Assembly: GCA_035048495.1 (NCBI GenBank)
Contig: CM068544.1
Location: 11,154,138 to 11,218,137 of the forward strand
Source of the DNA: Euptelea pleiosperma
Lineage: Eukaryota; Streptophyta; Magnoliopsida; Ranunculales; Eupteleaceae
DNA length: 64,000 nucleotides
Reading direction: 5' to 3'
In this document: positions 9,955-22,313 of the stretch, one piece after another
Layout of the letters: each line of letters opens with the position of its first letter
Numbering within the stretch: position 1 is the first letter of the stretch
Translations under genes and position numbers: made by a program
The notes under the pieces: model-generated
What the model was told of the DNA's origin: nothing
The model's database searches: none
What the model saw: only the letters and a program-made list of their open reading frames with translations

Positions 9955-12809
9955 TGATATTCGCTTAAAAGTGCGTATTTTCCACTGTTATCTTCTAAGT
10001 GTTTTCACACTCTCCTACGTTAAAATGCTCTATTTATCTACTTTTCTACGTAAGAGTCTCTTTTGTTGCATAGAACACACTTTTCTGGATGAAATGGTAT
10101 ATTTGCATGCATTAAACACATTTTCGGAAGTCTAGACATTAAGTCGTTCTGATAAAGTCTCATTACGCGCTTCTTCTGCCGCAGGAAACCCCGATGGGAC
10201 AATTCTCGAGACTTGCGAGCCCACATCGATCAGGAAAGCCCATTATCAAAGCTTAAAGAGCCCACATGCTATGACTAGAAGATATGGGCCAAATATGGGC
10301 TGAATAAGAGGACCAAAAAGTCGGCCCAAAGAACGAAGAGAGCAGGAGAGCCAATGACCAAGAGACGGACGAAAGCGTTTAAAGCCACATGAGTCAGCAA
10401 AGAATGATAGTCTACTCTACTGGAGAAGCGTGAGGATGGTCACAGTGAAGACCAGGATTCCAGACCCTCTGCCAATACTTTTATCTCCATTTTCTGATAT
10501 TTTCTCTCTCATCTCTCCTTATTCTCTCTCTCTTCATCTCTCGGTCCTCGAATCTACTGACCTAACCCCAGAACTCCTGCCCATTGGCTCTGTCTCATCT
10601 CCCTTAGCTTTCTGACTGTTGGATCTTCAATCGGACAGTTGGATCTTCCACCGGACCGTTGGATCTCTCTAGATCCGTCGATCTACCAATCTAGGTCCCA
10701 ATCAAGTCACCATCCATCCGATCGCCATCAGATTGTCTGTCACATCATCTTGTGAGACGATGGACATCATCAATCCATGTGGGCCAGTAGCCAGGCCCAT
10801 CATCATCGACCCGCTGTCCGACCAGTTAGTCGACCCCGTGAATTTCAAAATAATTTTAATTAAATTTTAAAAAAATGGGGGGTCCACTAAATGGGGAAAT
10901 TCCCCAAAGAAAAGTAGGGTTTTACTTTAAAAAAAATATTTTTTTTTTATTTCAAAAATTCCCTAATTTCCATTAATGGAAACTAGGGAGCTTTAAAAGG
11001 GGAAGGAGAAGGGTTCTTTGGAACCCTAATCCCCCTCCCATCTCTTCCTCTCCTTCCCCCAAAACTCTCCCTTCTTTCCCTTCTCTCCTTCTCCTCCTTT
11101 CCTTCTTCCTCCTCATCTTCTCATCTTCTCTTCTTCTTCTTCTTCTTTTTCTCCAACACCGATCCGCCCTCCTCCTTCTTCTTCTTCGACTTCATTTTCT
11201 TCACGATCTACTGCATCTTCACGACCTGCAACACTAAGTTACAGGTCTGCAACTTGTCTGCTACCTCAGCCCTCCATTCACGGCCTGCTGTACAAGCCCA
11301 AGCGCCTGCAACAACTCCGGCAAAACCAAAAAAAAAACAAAAAAAAAAACCAGAAAAGAAGAGAAAAGAAGAAGATAAGAAGAGCAGAGGAGAGGATCTA
11401 CCCCACCTGATTACCGCCCCTGTTCCTCCCCGTTTTTGCAAGAAAAACACCAAACTGTCACCCCCATTAACGCCCCACTGGAGTTGCAGCCTGCAACTCC
11501 GGCCACCACGTCACCAACTCCACCGCCTGCTCCTTCATCTTCTCCTCCTTCTCCCCAGCACGCCACGGCCTACGCCTTTACCTCGCCCAGCAACTCCTCC
11601 TTGGTCCATCCTCTTAATATTCACGATCTGCCTCTCCTCCACTAGACGTACCAGCAAACCCACCGTCATCTTTTTCTCCGGGGATCCACCATTAAAAACC
11701 AGCCACCCTCTCCATCGTTTTGTTGCAGCGCTTCCTCCTCTGCAACTCAGCTTAGCGCCTCCACCAGCAAAGTTTGCAGCCTGCAACTTTGTAGGCCGTC
11801 TCCTTCCTCCCTCCAACCTGCTGTCGATTCTTCTTGACCGGAGTTGTAACCTGCAACTCCAGCAGCCTCCATTAAAACAGACTGAGATCCTCCACTTCGC
11901 TGCCATCTCTCTTCTACTCTTTTCCATGGCTCCCTCTCCAAGCAGCCACTCACTTTGCCACCGTCCTCAACTAGGCGATTATCCTTCACCGTTTCTTGAA
12001 GAGAAACGAGAAAAAAAAAAAAAAAAAAAAAGAATAGAGGGAGAGAAGAAAAGAAGTTAAGATAGGGAGAAAACCGTTAGGTTCCTCCCCATCTGCCTCA
12101 CCGTCACGCCCCCACTAGTTGCTGCCCGAAAAAGCATTGCTACCATTTTCACCGCCCAACTCACCACTTCACCAGCCACAACTTCACCTTTGCAGCGTGC
12201 TACGATCCTACGGCAACAACTCCATCTCTCACGTTCTCGAGTTCAACCATCATCATCTTCCATCAGGATCGAATATCATCTCTAGCCATTTTTACCATCG
12301 GTAAGTTTCCCATGGGTAATTCACCCTCTTTCTCTAGTTTCTCTCTCTAGAATAGGTTTTTCTCTCCTCTTCTTTTAAACTCTCTCTCTCTCTAGTTTCT
12401 CTCTCTAAATCTTACATGCTTTATAGATCAATCCATTACATTGCTTTCTAGTTAAGTGTTAGTTATTATTGTTTGAATTTTTCACAAGTTGTATGGAACA
12501 TTTCAAATTGATGAATAAATGTGAGGGTTGTTTCTGAAATTTTCGTTATTGTTTAAATAGCTATTTCTCTCTCTAAAATCAACCAATCATGTTTTAATCC
12601 ACCACCAGTCTCACCTCTCCATATTTTTCTGATACAAAATCGTCATTTCATGTCTTTGAATTGCGCACACTAACCCCGAGTGCGGATCGATATCCGACAC
12701 GAATCCCTATACAGATATAAAATTTTGCAGGATTTAAGAACCGGATCAATTTATAAATGTGTTGATTTTAGGGTTTCCGTAACCAACGACGCGGAAAAAT
12801 CCTACTTTC
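9955..12809 (+). mobile_element. Solo A-family LTR (A2)
   Basis: 2855 bp, TGATATTCGC...CTACTTTCA, with TSD CATAT at 9950-9954 and 12810-12814. It has no internal region. It is closest to A1: both share the stretch with the palindrome before the TTTAAAAGG motif (A2 10961-10988). It carries the recurring GGAGTTGCAG inverted repeats at 11480-11500 and 11839-11862 and an intron-like donor/acceptor pair (12301 and 12730). Confidence 0.96.
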
Positions 12810-12814
12810 ACATA

Positions 12815-13925
12815 TGATAGGTGTGGATAGAGGTGCCAACCTGGTTGGGATGTCTACAATCACTGTGATGTAACCCTTCACCCTTTCTCTTACTCTTGTA
12901 ATTTTCCTTCATTTTTTCTTTTCATACAATTTTGCTTACCTAGCAAAAAAAAGTGAGTGCATTGCATCCATTTTCCTAAAGATTGGCAACCACTTGCAAC
13001 CATAGCAAGCTGTAAATGCATTGCATCCTCTTCACATCTCAACCACCTATCTCCATCTAGAAAACTAACCATAGGATCCCCCATAGGCATCTCACACCAC
13101 ACAATCCTTCTCACCATCTCACCCCAACCGTTAGATCATCATCTCCCCATCTCTCATCTCTCTAACTTCACTTCATCTAATGGCTATCCTTAGCCATTGT
13201 GACATGTCACCACCAATTGGCCTTCCATCACATCCAACAGCTATCATTGGCCAATCTCCAAAGGCAAGGCCCACAATCATCCAACGGCCAAACATCACCC
13301 ACAATCTTGGCTGTCCACAAAGGAGAAGGATACAACTCCTAGAGGCCCACGGCCTCAATAAACACCACATGGGCCTCCAACATGTCTAAAGCCCATATCA
13401 TTCATTTCTTGAGGAAATGGTCTCCCATGATCGTTTCTCTCTCTTAATTCTCTATGAAAATCCACGACTCTCTCTTTCCTATTTGAATCTCTCATCCACG
13501 TGGGCACTTTACTCTCTCCCACGTTTCTTTTCCTCAAATCTCTCTCCCACTCACGTATCTTAACAACCAGCTCTCTCACTTATCTCAACTCTCTCCCAAC
13601 CTTTAATCTCACCCATGTCTCTCATCTCTGATTCATTCCACCATCTCTCCTTCACTCTCCCTTGATCTCTCTCCTTGGAAGAAAATGGGAGGAGCTGTGG
13701 GCTCCTCCCTCTCCTTCTCATCTCTCTCACTTGCTGGTTACATAGCAAGCAACCACACCACTGCCTGAAACATGCAACTAAACTTGTCTATTCTCTCACC
13801 CCTTACTTGCTGTCACACGGACATCACCTTCACAAACAAACCAACATCTCAATTGCTGCTACGCCTAGCAACCATGACGTGCGCCTCCATGCTGCTGCAT
13901 CGGTAAGTTCTCTCTCTATCCTTCT
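12815..13925 (+). repeat. A0 LTR, third piece
   Basis: Diverged A-family LTR sequence between two insertions. It is pyrimidine-rich with repeated CTCTCT and CATCTC motifs and ends in a GGTAAGT donor-like site (13902-13908) followed by TCTCTCTCTA, as in the other A LTRs. The last five bases, CTTCT, are the TSD of the next insertion. No gene is seen. Confidence 0.65.
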
Positions 13926-16900
13926 TGATATTCGCTCAAAAGTGCTTATTTTAAGCAATTATCCTTTTAGCATTATCGCACTCTCCTACGTAAAACTGCT
14001 CTAATTATCCACTTTTCTACGTAAGAGTCTATCTCATTGCGTAGAATACACTTTTCTCGACGAAATGGTATATTTGCATGCATTAAACACATTTTTAGAA
14101 GTTTAGATATTAAGCCGTTCTGATTAAGTCTCATTACGCGCTTCTTCTGTCGCAGGAAACCCTGATTGGATGATTCTCGAGACTTGTGGGCCCACATGGA
14201 TCATGAAAGCCCATTATCAAAGCTTAAAGAGTCCACAGGCTATGTCTAGAAGATATGAGCCTATTACGGGCTGAACAAGGGGATCGAAGAGCTGGCCCAA
14301 GGAACCACGAGAGCGGGAGAGCTGATAACCAAGAGAAGGACCAAAGCATTTAAAGCCACATCAAATGATGGCCTGCTTTACTGGCAAAGCTCAAGTGAAG
14401 AACAATGGAAAACCAGGGTTCACGACCCTCTGCCAATACTTTTTCTGATATTTTCTCTCTCATCTCTCCTTATTCTCTCTCTCTTCATCTCTCTGTCCTC
14501 GAATCTATTGACTTAACCCCAGAACTCCTGCCCATTGGCTCTGTCTCATCTCCCTTAGCTTTCTGACCGTTGGATCTTCCATCGGGCCATTGGATCTTTA
14601 TAGATCACCATCTGATCTATCAATTCTATGCATCCGACCATCCGATCGTGCTACCGATCAGTCGATCATCCATCCTATCAACCACCCGATCTCCATTGTA
14701 AAATATCAGTCCTTAGGGCAAGTTTGATTGTAGAGAAATGCCTCAGATGATTGATTGTGGCTGAGACCGTAGAGCTCGATTTCCGAAGAAAGGAAAATAC
14801 ATTTTTCCTTGATGGGTATTTCAAGGGGAAAATGCATTTTTCTCCCCTGGCAACCAAACACATCCTAACCCACATCCATCGAGCCCAGTGGCCCACTATC
14901 CTTCTCACCTACCTTCTGGCCCATGGCCAATGCACTCTGGGCCCACGATTTTTAGCGTTCCCATTGGCCAACCACTGGCCGACTCGTGGCGTCATCTCTC
15001 GGCCTAGTAATCAATCAGCCTTATGGCCAAACGGCCCATAAACCTCGAGCCCAAGCCCGCGAGTTCAAATATACAAAATAAAAAAATAATAAAAAATAAA
15101 ATATTTTTAGAAACCATGAGTTTCCAAGTTGAGAAACCCACGGTTTTTCCTTGAGAAGAAGGGTTGAAAACCCTTAGACCTCTCTCCTTTTTTGGCTCTC
15201 TCCCCCACCTCTTCGCCCTCTCCTTCTTCCTTCATCTTTCTCCTTTCTTTTCTGGCAAAACCCGGCCGGCGAGCTGGTGGCGCTCCTCCTTCTCCTTCTT
15301 CTTCTTCTTCTTCTTCTTCTTCTTCTTCTTCTTCTTCTTCTTCTTCTCCTCCTCTTCTTCTTCTTCTTCTTCTTCTTCGTCTTCTTCTTCTTCTGCATCA
15401 TCGCCGGAGTTGCAGACAGCAACTCCGGTCGTCGTCTTCACACACCACCGCCAGCACGTCCTTCTCCCCCTCTCCTCCTATCCTTCTTCTTCCTCTTCGT
15501 TTTCTTCTTCTTCTTCTTCTTCTTCTTCGTCTTCTTCTTCTTCTTCTTCTTCTTCTTCTTCTTCCTCTTCGTTTTCTTCTTCTTCTTCTTCTTCTTCTTC
15601 TTCTTCTTCTTCTTCTTCTTCTTCTTCTGCTTCTAACGTCTGTCTTCATTTTTTTACCTACCAGAGTTGCAGGCTGCAACTCCGGTCATCTTCTACGGCG
15701 AAAAGCTCGCCGGAAACCTACGCAGCAACCTGCTGCCTCCTCAGTGCACCAAGCAGCACCTCCATCTTCTGCTGCACCGTCAGCATTAGCTCCGCTCTTC
15801 ATCTTCCACTAGCAAAAACCGTTCCTCAAGCTGCTGCAACTCCAGCTAGCTTGCACCACCGCCTATTCCCTCTCCTGCTTGAGTTGCAGACCGCCTATTC
15901 CCTCTCCTGCTTGAGTTGCAGGCCGCCAGTTCCCTCTTCCCCTTGCCGTGCCAAGCAATCATCAAAACCGCCCTCAAGAAGGAGCAACGAGCTACTTGGC
16001 TGCTCCCCCAAACCGTCACAACCTTACTGGCCAAACCAGCAAAGTTCCTCAACCTGCGGCGCAATCCGTAGAACCAGTGGCTGCCATCTGAAAACCTTGG
16101 ACCTTCACCTTTTCCGGGCAGCAACGCCCCCTGTGCATGTCTTCACCGTTGACAGGTTGGGCTCCTTCAACAATTTCCAACAACGTACCCCTCCTTCTTC
16201 CACGTTGCTCCTTCTTGCCACTGCAACTCCGTCGGTCTCGTCGAGATCTTCACCGGCAGCCATGTCCCTCAACCTTGCTGACCCAATGGACTGCAAGAGC
16301 GATCCCCTTGCCTGCAACATCACAACGTGATCTTCTTCACGACAATGTTTTTTGGGCCAGCACCCCGCAACACCAGCCACACACCCCAGGAGCACCCCTC
16401 TCTTCAAACGATGTTGCACACCGTTAGTACCTCGCATGCACCCACATGGCCACGAGATCCACATGGTCAACCTTCTTCATCTTCTTCATAGCTCCATGGT
16501 TCTTCTCTTAGCCACACCACCACTCAAGGATCACCTTCATCAACACTGGCAAGCCCGTGCATTACGGTGCACCACTCCATGTACTGACCCGAATGATATG
16601 TCCATCTTTCAAGTCCAAGGTTAGTGCATCAGGGTGAGTATTTCTCTCTCTAGAATAAACCTCTTATCTTCATTTTCTCTTTATCTCTCTAAAAATCTAA
16701 TTTTCTCTCTTCTTTTCCAACTTTCTCTCTCTACCTTAGTCTCTTTCTCTCTCTATCATTTTCTCTATCCTTCTCTAGTTCTCTCTAAATCGCTTTCTCT
16801 TTCTATTTCTTCATCTCTCTCTCTAGAACATCTATTTCTCTCTAGATTTCTCTATTTTCTCTCTCTCTAATTTAGTTTTACTGCTTTCTAGATTAATTGT

Positions 16901-17147
16901 TTCATGTTTGAGTTGTAAGTTACATTTGAATTCATGAAATAAAGTTTTTTTTGATTTAAGATCGATAAATTCCTATTATTTTATGTTCCTTATCGCGCTA
17001 ATCCAACTAATCCCGAGTGCGGATCGACATCCGACACAAGGCACTGTGCAAAATTGCTCATTCTACAGGTTAAAAGTCTCAGATTAATTAAAAATGTGTT
17101 TAAGTTAGGGTTTCCGTAACCAACGACGCGGAAAAACCCTACTTTCA
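13926..17147 (+). repeat. LTR 1 of the tandem element
   Basis: 3222 bp, about 75 bp longer than LTR 2 and LTR 3, mainly because of longer (CTT)n tracts at about 15291-15391 and 15482-15628. It contains a MITE-like insert at 14713-14868, the palindrome CCGGAGTTGC/GCAACTCCGG at 15404-15428, and a direct 32-bp tandem duplication at 15859-15922. Intron-like signals lie at 16634 (GT) and 17068 (AG). Confidence 0.95.
14713..14868. mobile_element. MITE-like insert in the LTR (three copies)
   Basis: Starts TTAGGGCAAGTTTGATTG and ends CAACCAAACACATCCTAA, which are imperfect inverted repeats of each other in the style of PIF/Harbinger MITEs (3-bp TTA/TAA borders). The same segment lies at 19955-20110 and 25124-25279. 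It is absent from the A1, A2 and 42205-44966 LTRs at the corresponding place. The inner part has further short inverted repeats around AATGCATTTTTC. Length about 156 bp. Confidence 0.5.
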
Positions 17148-17149
17148 AA

Positions 17150-17165
17150 TGGCGCCGCTGCCGGG
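17150..17165 (+). promoter_or_regulatory. Primer-binding site, tRNA-Asp type
   Basis: TGGCGCCGCTGCCGGG lies two bases after the LTR. It is complementary to the 3' end of plant tRNA-Asp (known Athila primer, TGGCGCCGTTGCCGGG) with one T-to-C difference at position 9. The same site is at 22316-22331 in the second unit. Confidence 0.85.
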
Positions 17166-19155
17166 ATAGTTGTCTCCGTTCCACCTTAGGTGTCACGAAG
17201 ACTGCAGACTCACTCAGTCTCCATGAGTTTTATCCTGGTTGGGGGTACTTGATATACCCCCGTCATGTCTGGCTGAAGACGTAAAACTTAGCGCTTTCGG
17301 AAAGGCAATTCCGGTATTCCTAGAGTACATGAGTCTCATGCATTTGTGATTATTGTTATATCTTTGGCAATGCAGGTACATTCATTCTTCCGATCATCAG
17401 GTATCACACACTGTCGAGTTTCTGCCGACTTGGTAACATCCTTCCTGAATCGTTGCATCATCATCACTGATTTGTTATCATTTTATGTCCCGGTCATGAG
17501 CACCGAGGACGGTGCTATATTTTGGTTGGGGGTGGGTATTTACCAAAACTCATGTATTCCTTTTGATAAATATAGATATAGATATAAAAAAATAATAAAA
17601 AATAAAAAAATAAAAAAAAAGAAGGTTGTTTTTGGGGTGATTTCCGATGTTCTCCAAAAGTTTTCTAGAATTTCAAAAATGTGTCAAATACCCTGACTTT
17701 GATTAGCTGAAAACCTCCGTTAAGTCAGTATTGAGGATGTCAATTTTTGTTTAAGGTTAGCTTTGAGTCAAGTCAAGTCAAGCGTAGCTACAGCAGTTTT
17801 GAAAACTTAGAAAAACTCAGATTCGGCACAATTGTACACTATCAACATCAAAATCATCCTAAGTTTGGAAATTCTAGAGATCCTGTGAGAAGAATTGTGG
17901 AGACCTAATCCAGTGAGCTTTCGAGCCTTTAATCATTTCAGAGAGTTATACAATAATCCTGAGTCAATGGATGACTCACTATTCTTCATGCCCGCAATAT
18001 TCGTTGAGAGATCTCATTATCTTTTGCTTCGATCATGGAACTCAGAACGACATCAACATTGGATTACTACGACAGAACCTTCTCTGTATCCAGTCAAGAC
18101 AGTATACATGATAGTGCAAACCCTAGAAAATGATTTAGGCCATTTTTCTGAACCATTCAGCCTTCTTACTCACCTGAATTTTACTTCACTAGAAACCCCT
18201 TGAGCCATTCTATAAAAGCCTTTTCTTTGTTAAGCCCATTAACCAAAAACCCAGTTCAGCTACGAAGTGTTACTAGCTACCCTACTTTTGAGAAGGATAA
18301 AAAATAACTGATGTGGGTGTATCGTGAAAAGAAAAGTAAAGAAGAAGAATCAAAAGGAAAGAAAGTGGTTCAAGCTGAAAACAAAATATGAAAAGAAGGT
18401 ATGAAGAAGAGCTGAAAAGAAATTTAGCAGTCTCAGAAATATCAAGAAAAAGAAAAAAATACGAAAAAAGAAAAAAGAACCAGATAATGGTGTTACGCCG
18501 CAGGAAAAATTCAAGAAAATGGCAATATCCTCTCAAGATCTTTGAAATCCTGTACTCCTTTATCTCTCTACACCTGACCTAAGCCTCATTACAACCAAGG
18601 AAAGTCCTACTTGATTCTAGGATAGTACGATCATAAAATGTGGAGATTGGAGAAAGAGAAGCTATAGAGTTTGATCTGACGTTCCCGAGTGAAGTGGTAT
18701 TCCAATCATGAGATCTTCTTCTGTTAAAGATGTCCTTCCTTCAAATAAAACATATGTGAGATCTTTTGCCTCTTTATATTAAATACATCTCCTCACATAT
18801 AAATTGAGAGAAAAGAAGAAAACCCTTCTTGTGTGATTCTATTCTGAGTGCTAAACATGTGAGATTTGAGGTCGAGGCATAAAAACTTAGAGGTGATTTG
18901 GAAATCTTTACTGTCGGATGATGAGAACGTTGAGCACACACACACGCAGAGTCTGACTATTCTAGGTCATGATTATCAGTCTGTAGTCTTGCCAAAACTT
19001 TCAAACTCTTCGCTAACATGTAACTGTTTTTGCATCCATTCAATGATATGACGAACGGTGTTTTCCCTGAGCTAATATGAAAAAGTTTGCAGCATGTGCA
19101 GAGCCCTTTTAAGCTCATTTATTTCGCACTAATTGCCAAGGATTGGCAATATGCT

Positions 19156-19167
19156 GGTTGGGGGTTG
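19156..19167 (+). promoter_or_regulatory. Polypurine tract before LTR 2
   Basis: GGTTGGGGGTTG directly precedes the LTR start TGATATT. Identical tracts lie at 24323-24334 and 54385-54396, in the position where plus-strand DNA synthesis is primed. Confidence 0.7.
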
Positions 19168-22100
19168 TGATATTCGCTCAAAAGTGCTTATTTTAAGCAA
19201 TTATCCTTTTAGCATTATCGCACTCTCCTACGTAAAACTGCTCTAATTATCCACTTTTCTACGTAAGAGTCTATCTCATTGCGTAGAACACACTTTTCTA
19301 AACGAAATGGTATATTTGCATGCATTAAACACATTTTTAGAAGTTTAGATATTAAGCCGTTCTGATTAAGTCTCATTACGCGCTTCTTCTGTCGCAGGAA
19401 ACCCTGATTGGATGATTCTCGAGACTTGTGGGCCCACATGGATCATGAAAGCCCATTATCAAAGCTTAAAGAGTCCACAGGCTATGTCTAGAAGATATGA
19501 GCCTATTACGGGCTGAACAAGGGGATCGAAGAGCTGGCCCAAGGAACCACGAGAGCGGGAGAGCTGATAACCAAGAGAAGGACCAAAGCATTTAAAGCCA
19601 CATCAAATGATGGCCTGCTTTACTGGCAAAGCTCAAGTGAAGAACAATGGAAAACCAGGGTTCACGACCCTCTGCCAATACTTTTTCTGATATTTTCTCT
19701 CTCATCTCTCCTTATTCTCTCTCTCTTCATCTCTCGGTCCTCGAATCTATTGACTTAACCCCAGAACTCCTGCCCATTGGCTCTGTCTCATCTCCCTTAG
19801 CTTTCTGACCGTTGGATCTTCCATCGGGCCATTGGATCTTTATAGATCACCATCTGATCTATCAATTCTATGCATCCGACCATCCGATCGTGCTACCGAT
19901 CAGTCGATCATCCATCCTATCAACCACCCGATCTCCATTGTAAAATATCAGTCCTTAGGGCAAGTTTGATTGTAGAGAAATGCCTCAGATGATTGATTGT
20001 GGCTGAGACCGTAGAGCTCGATTTCTGAAGAAAGGAAAATACATTTTTCCTTGATGGGTATTTCAAGGGGAAAATGCATTTTTCTCCCCTGGCAACCAAA
20101 CACATCCTAACCCACATCCATCGAGCCCAGTGGCCCACTATCCTTCTCACCTACCTTCTGGCCCATGGCCAATGCACTCTGGGCCCACGATTTTTAGCGT
20201 TCCCATTGGCCAACCACTGGCCGACTCGTGGCGTCATCTCTCGGCCTAGTAATCAATCAGCCTTATGGCCAAACGGCCCATAAACCTCGAGCCCAAGCCC
20301 GCGAGTTCAAATATACAAAATAAAAAAATAATAAAAAATAAAAATATTTTTAGAAACCATGAGTTTCCAAGTTGAGAAACCCACGGTTTCTCCTTGAGAA
20401 GAAGGGTTGAAAACCCTTAGACCTCTCTCCTTTTTTGGCTCTCTCCCCCACCTCTTCGCCCTCTCCTTCTTCCTTCATCTTTCTCCTTTCTTTTCTGGCA
20501 AAACCCGGCCGGCGAGCTGGTGGCGCTCCTCCTTCTCCTTCTTCTTCTTCTTCTTCTCCTTCTTCTTCTTCTTCTTCTCCTTCTTCTTCTTCTTCTTCTT
20601 CTTCTTCTTCTCCTCCTCTTCTTCTTCTTCGTCTTCTTCTTCTTCTGCATCGTCGCCGGAGTTGCAGACAGCAACTCCGGTCGTCGTCTTCACACACCAC
20701 CGCCAGCACGTCCTTCTCCCCCTCTCCTCCTATCCTTCTTCTTCCTCTTCGTTTTCTTCTTCTTCTTCTTCTTCCTTCTTCTTCTTCTTCTTCTGCTTCT
20801 AACGTCCGTCTTCATTTTTTTACCTACCGGAGTTGCAGGCTGCAACTCCGGTCATCTTCTACGGCGAGAAGCTCGCTGGAAACCTGCGCAGCAACCTGCT
20901 GCCTCCTCAGTGCACCAAGCAGCACCTCCATCTTCTGCTGCACCGTCAGCATTAGCTCCGCTCTTCATCTTCCACCAGCAAAAACCGTTCCTCAAGCTGC
21001 TGCAACTCCAGCTAGCTTGCACCACCGCCTATTCCCTCTCCTGCTTGAGTTGCAGACCGCCTATTCCCTCTCCTGCTTGAGTTGCAGGCCGCCAGTTCCC
21101 TCTTCCCCTTGCCGTGCCAAGCAATCATCAAAACCGCCCTCAAGAAGGAGCAACGAGCTACTTGGCTGCTCCCCCAAACCGTCACAACCTTGCTGGCCAA
21201 ACCAGCAAGGTTCCTCAACCTGCGGCGCAATCCGTAGAACCAGTGGCTGCCGTCTGAAAACCTTGGACCTTCACCTTTTCCGGGCAGCAACGCCCCCTGT
21301 GCATGTCTTCACCGTTGACAGGTTGGGCTCCTTCAACAATTTCCAACAACGTACCCCTCCTTCTTCCACGTTGCTCCTTCTTGCCACTGCAACTCCGGCG
21401 GTCTCGTCGAGATCTTCACCGGCAGCCATGTCCCTCAACCTTGCTGACCCAATGGACTGCAAGAGCGATTCCCTTGCCTTCAACATCACAACGTGATCTT
21501 CTTCACGACAATGTTTTTTGGGCCAGCACCCCGCAACACCAGCCACACATCCCAGGAGCACCCCTCTCTTCAAACGATGTTGCACACCGTTAGTACCTCG
21601 CATGCACCCACATGGCCACGAGATCCACATGGTCAACCTTCTTCATCTTCTTCATAGCTCCATGGTTCTTCTCTTAGCCACACCACCACTCAAGGATCAC
21701 CTTCATCAACACTGGCAAGCCCGTGCATTACGGTGCACCACTCCATGTACTGACCCGAATGATATGTCCATCTTTCAAGTCCAAGGTTAGTGCATCAGGG
21801 TGAGTATTTCTCTCTCTAGAATAAACCTCTTATCTTCATTTTCTCTTTATCTCTCTAAAAATCTAATTTTCTCTCTTCTTTTCCAACTTTCTCTCTCTAC
21901 CTTAGTCTCTTTCTCTCTCTATCATTTTCTCTATCCTTCTCTAGTTCTCTCTAAATCGCTTTCTCTTTCTATTTCTTCATCTCTCTCTCTAGAACATCTA
22001 TCTCTCTCTAGATTTCTCTATTTTCTCTCTCTCTAATTTAGTTTTACTGCTTTCTAGATTAATTGTTTCATGTTTGAGTTGTAAGTTACATTTGAATTCA

Positions 22101-22313
22101 TGAAATAAAGTTTTTTTTGATTTAAGATCGATAAATTCCTATTATTTTATGTTCCTTATCGCGCTAATCCAACTAATCCCGAGTGCGGATCGACATCCGA
22201 CACAAGGCACTGTGCAAAATTGCTCATTCTACAGGTTAAAAGTCTCAGATTAATTAAAAATGTGTTTAAGTTAGGGTTTCCGTAACCAACGACGCGGAAA
22301 AACCCTACTTTCA
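19168..22313 (+). repeat. LTR 2 (middle) of the tandem element
   Basis: 3146 bp, TGATATTCGC...CCTACTTTCA. It serves as the 3' LTR of unit 1 and the 5' LTR of unit 2. It contains the MITE-like insert (19955-20110), CTT tracts at about 20530-20646 and 20751-20796, and the longest form of the recurrent palindrome (20826-20852, 13-bp arms). Private differences from LTR 1 and LTR 3 cluster near 21400-21550. Confidence 0.95.

Larger units (their letters stand above)
17148..19167 (+). other. Internal region 1 of the tandem element (no gag-pol)
   Basis: 2020 bp. The primer-binding site is at 17150-17165. A GGGGGTA/TACCCCC hairpin (17241-17261) is followed by GGCTGAAGACGTAAAACTTA, a second small hairpin, an A-rich segment, and the polypurine tract at 19156-19167. 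It matches 52449-54396 of the intact element along its length. Short frames at 17346 and 17895 are present but not supported as genes: the second is interrupted by TAA in the intact element. Confidence 0.9.

Noticed and set aside
13973..14197. Minus-strand 74-residue frame repeated in every A LTR (1887-2111, 19215-19439, 24382-24606, shorter at 10038-10226)
   Set aside because: It follows from nucleotide conservation of the LTR 5' end, has no domain, runs against the transcript, and is shorter in a diverged copy.
15164..16330. Long Ser/Phe/Leu-rich open frames in the LTRs (also 20435-21496 and 25604-26665)
   Set aside because: They are read from CTT microsatellites and pyrimidine-rich LTR DNA, exist in several frames and both strands, and contain no domain.
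17346..17696. Short frame in the 3' region, also at 22512-22862 and partly 52610-52819
   Set aside because: Differences between copies are mostly amino-acid changing and the C-terminal ends differ, so there is no sign of selection for protein.
17895..18203. 102-residue frame in the tandem element as an envelope-like remnant
   Set aside because: The intact element has a TAA in the same place (53264), no signal peptide or membrane segment is present, and the frame is too short.
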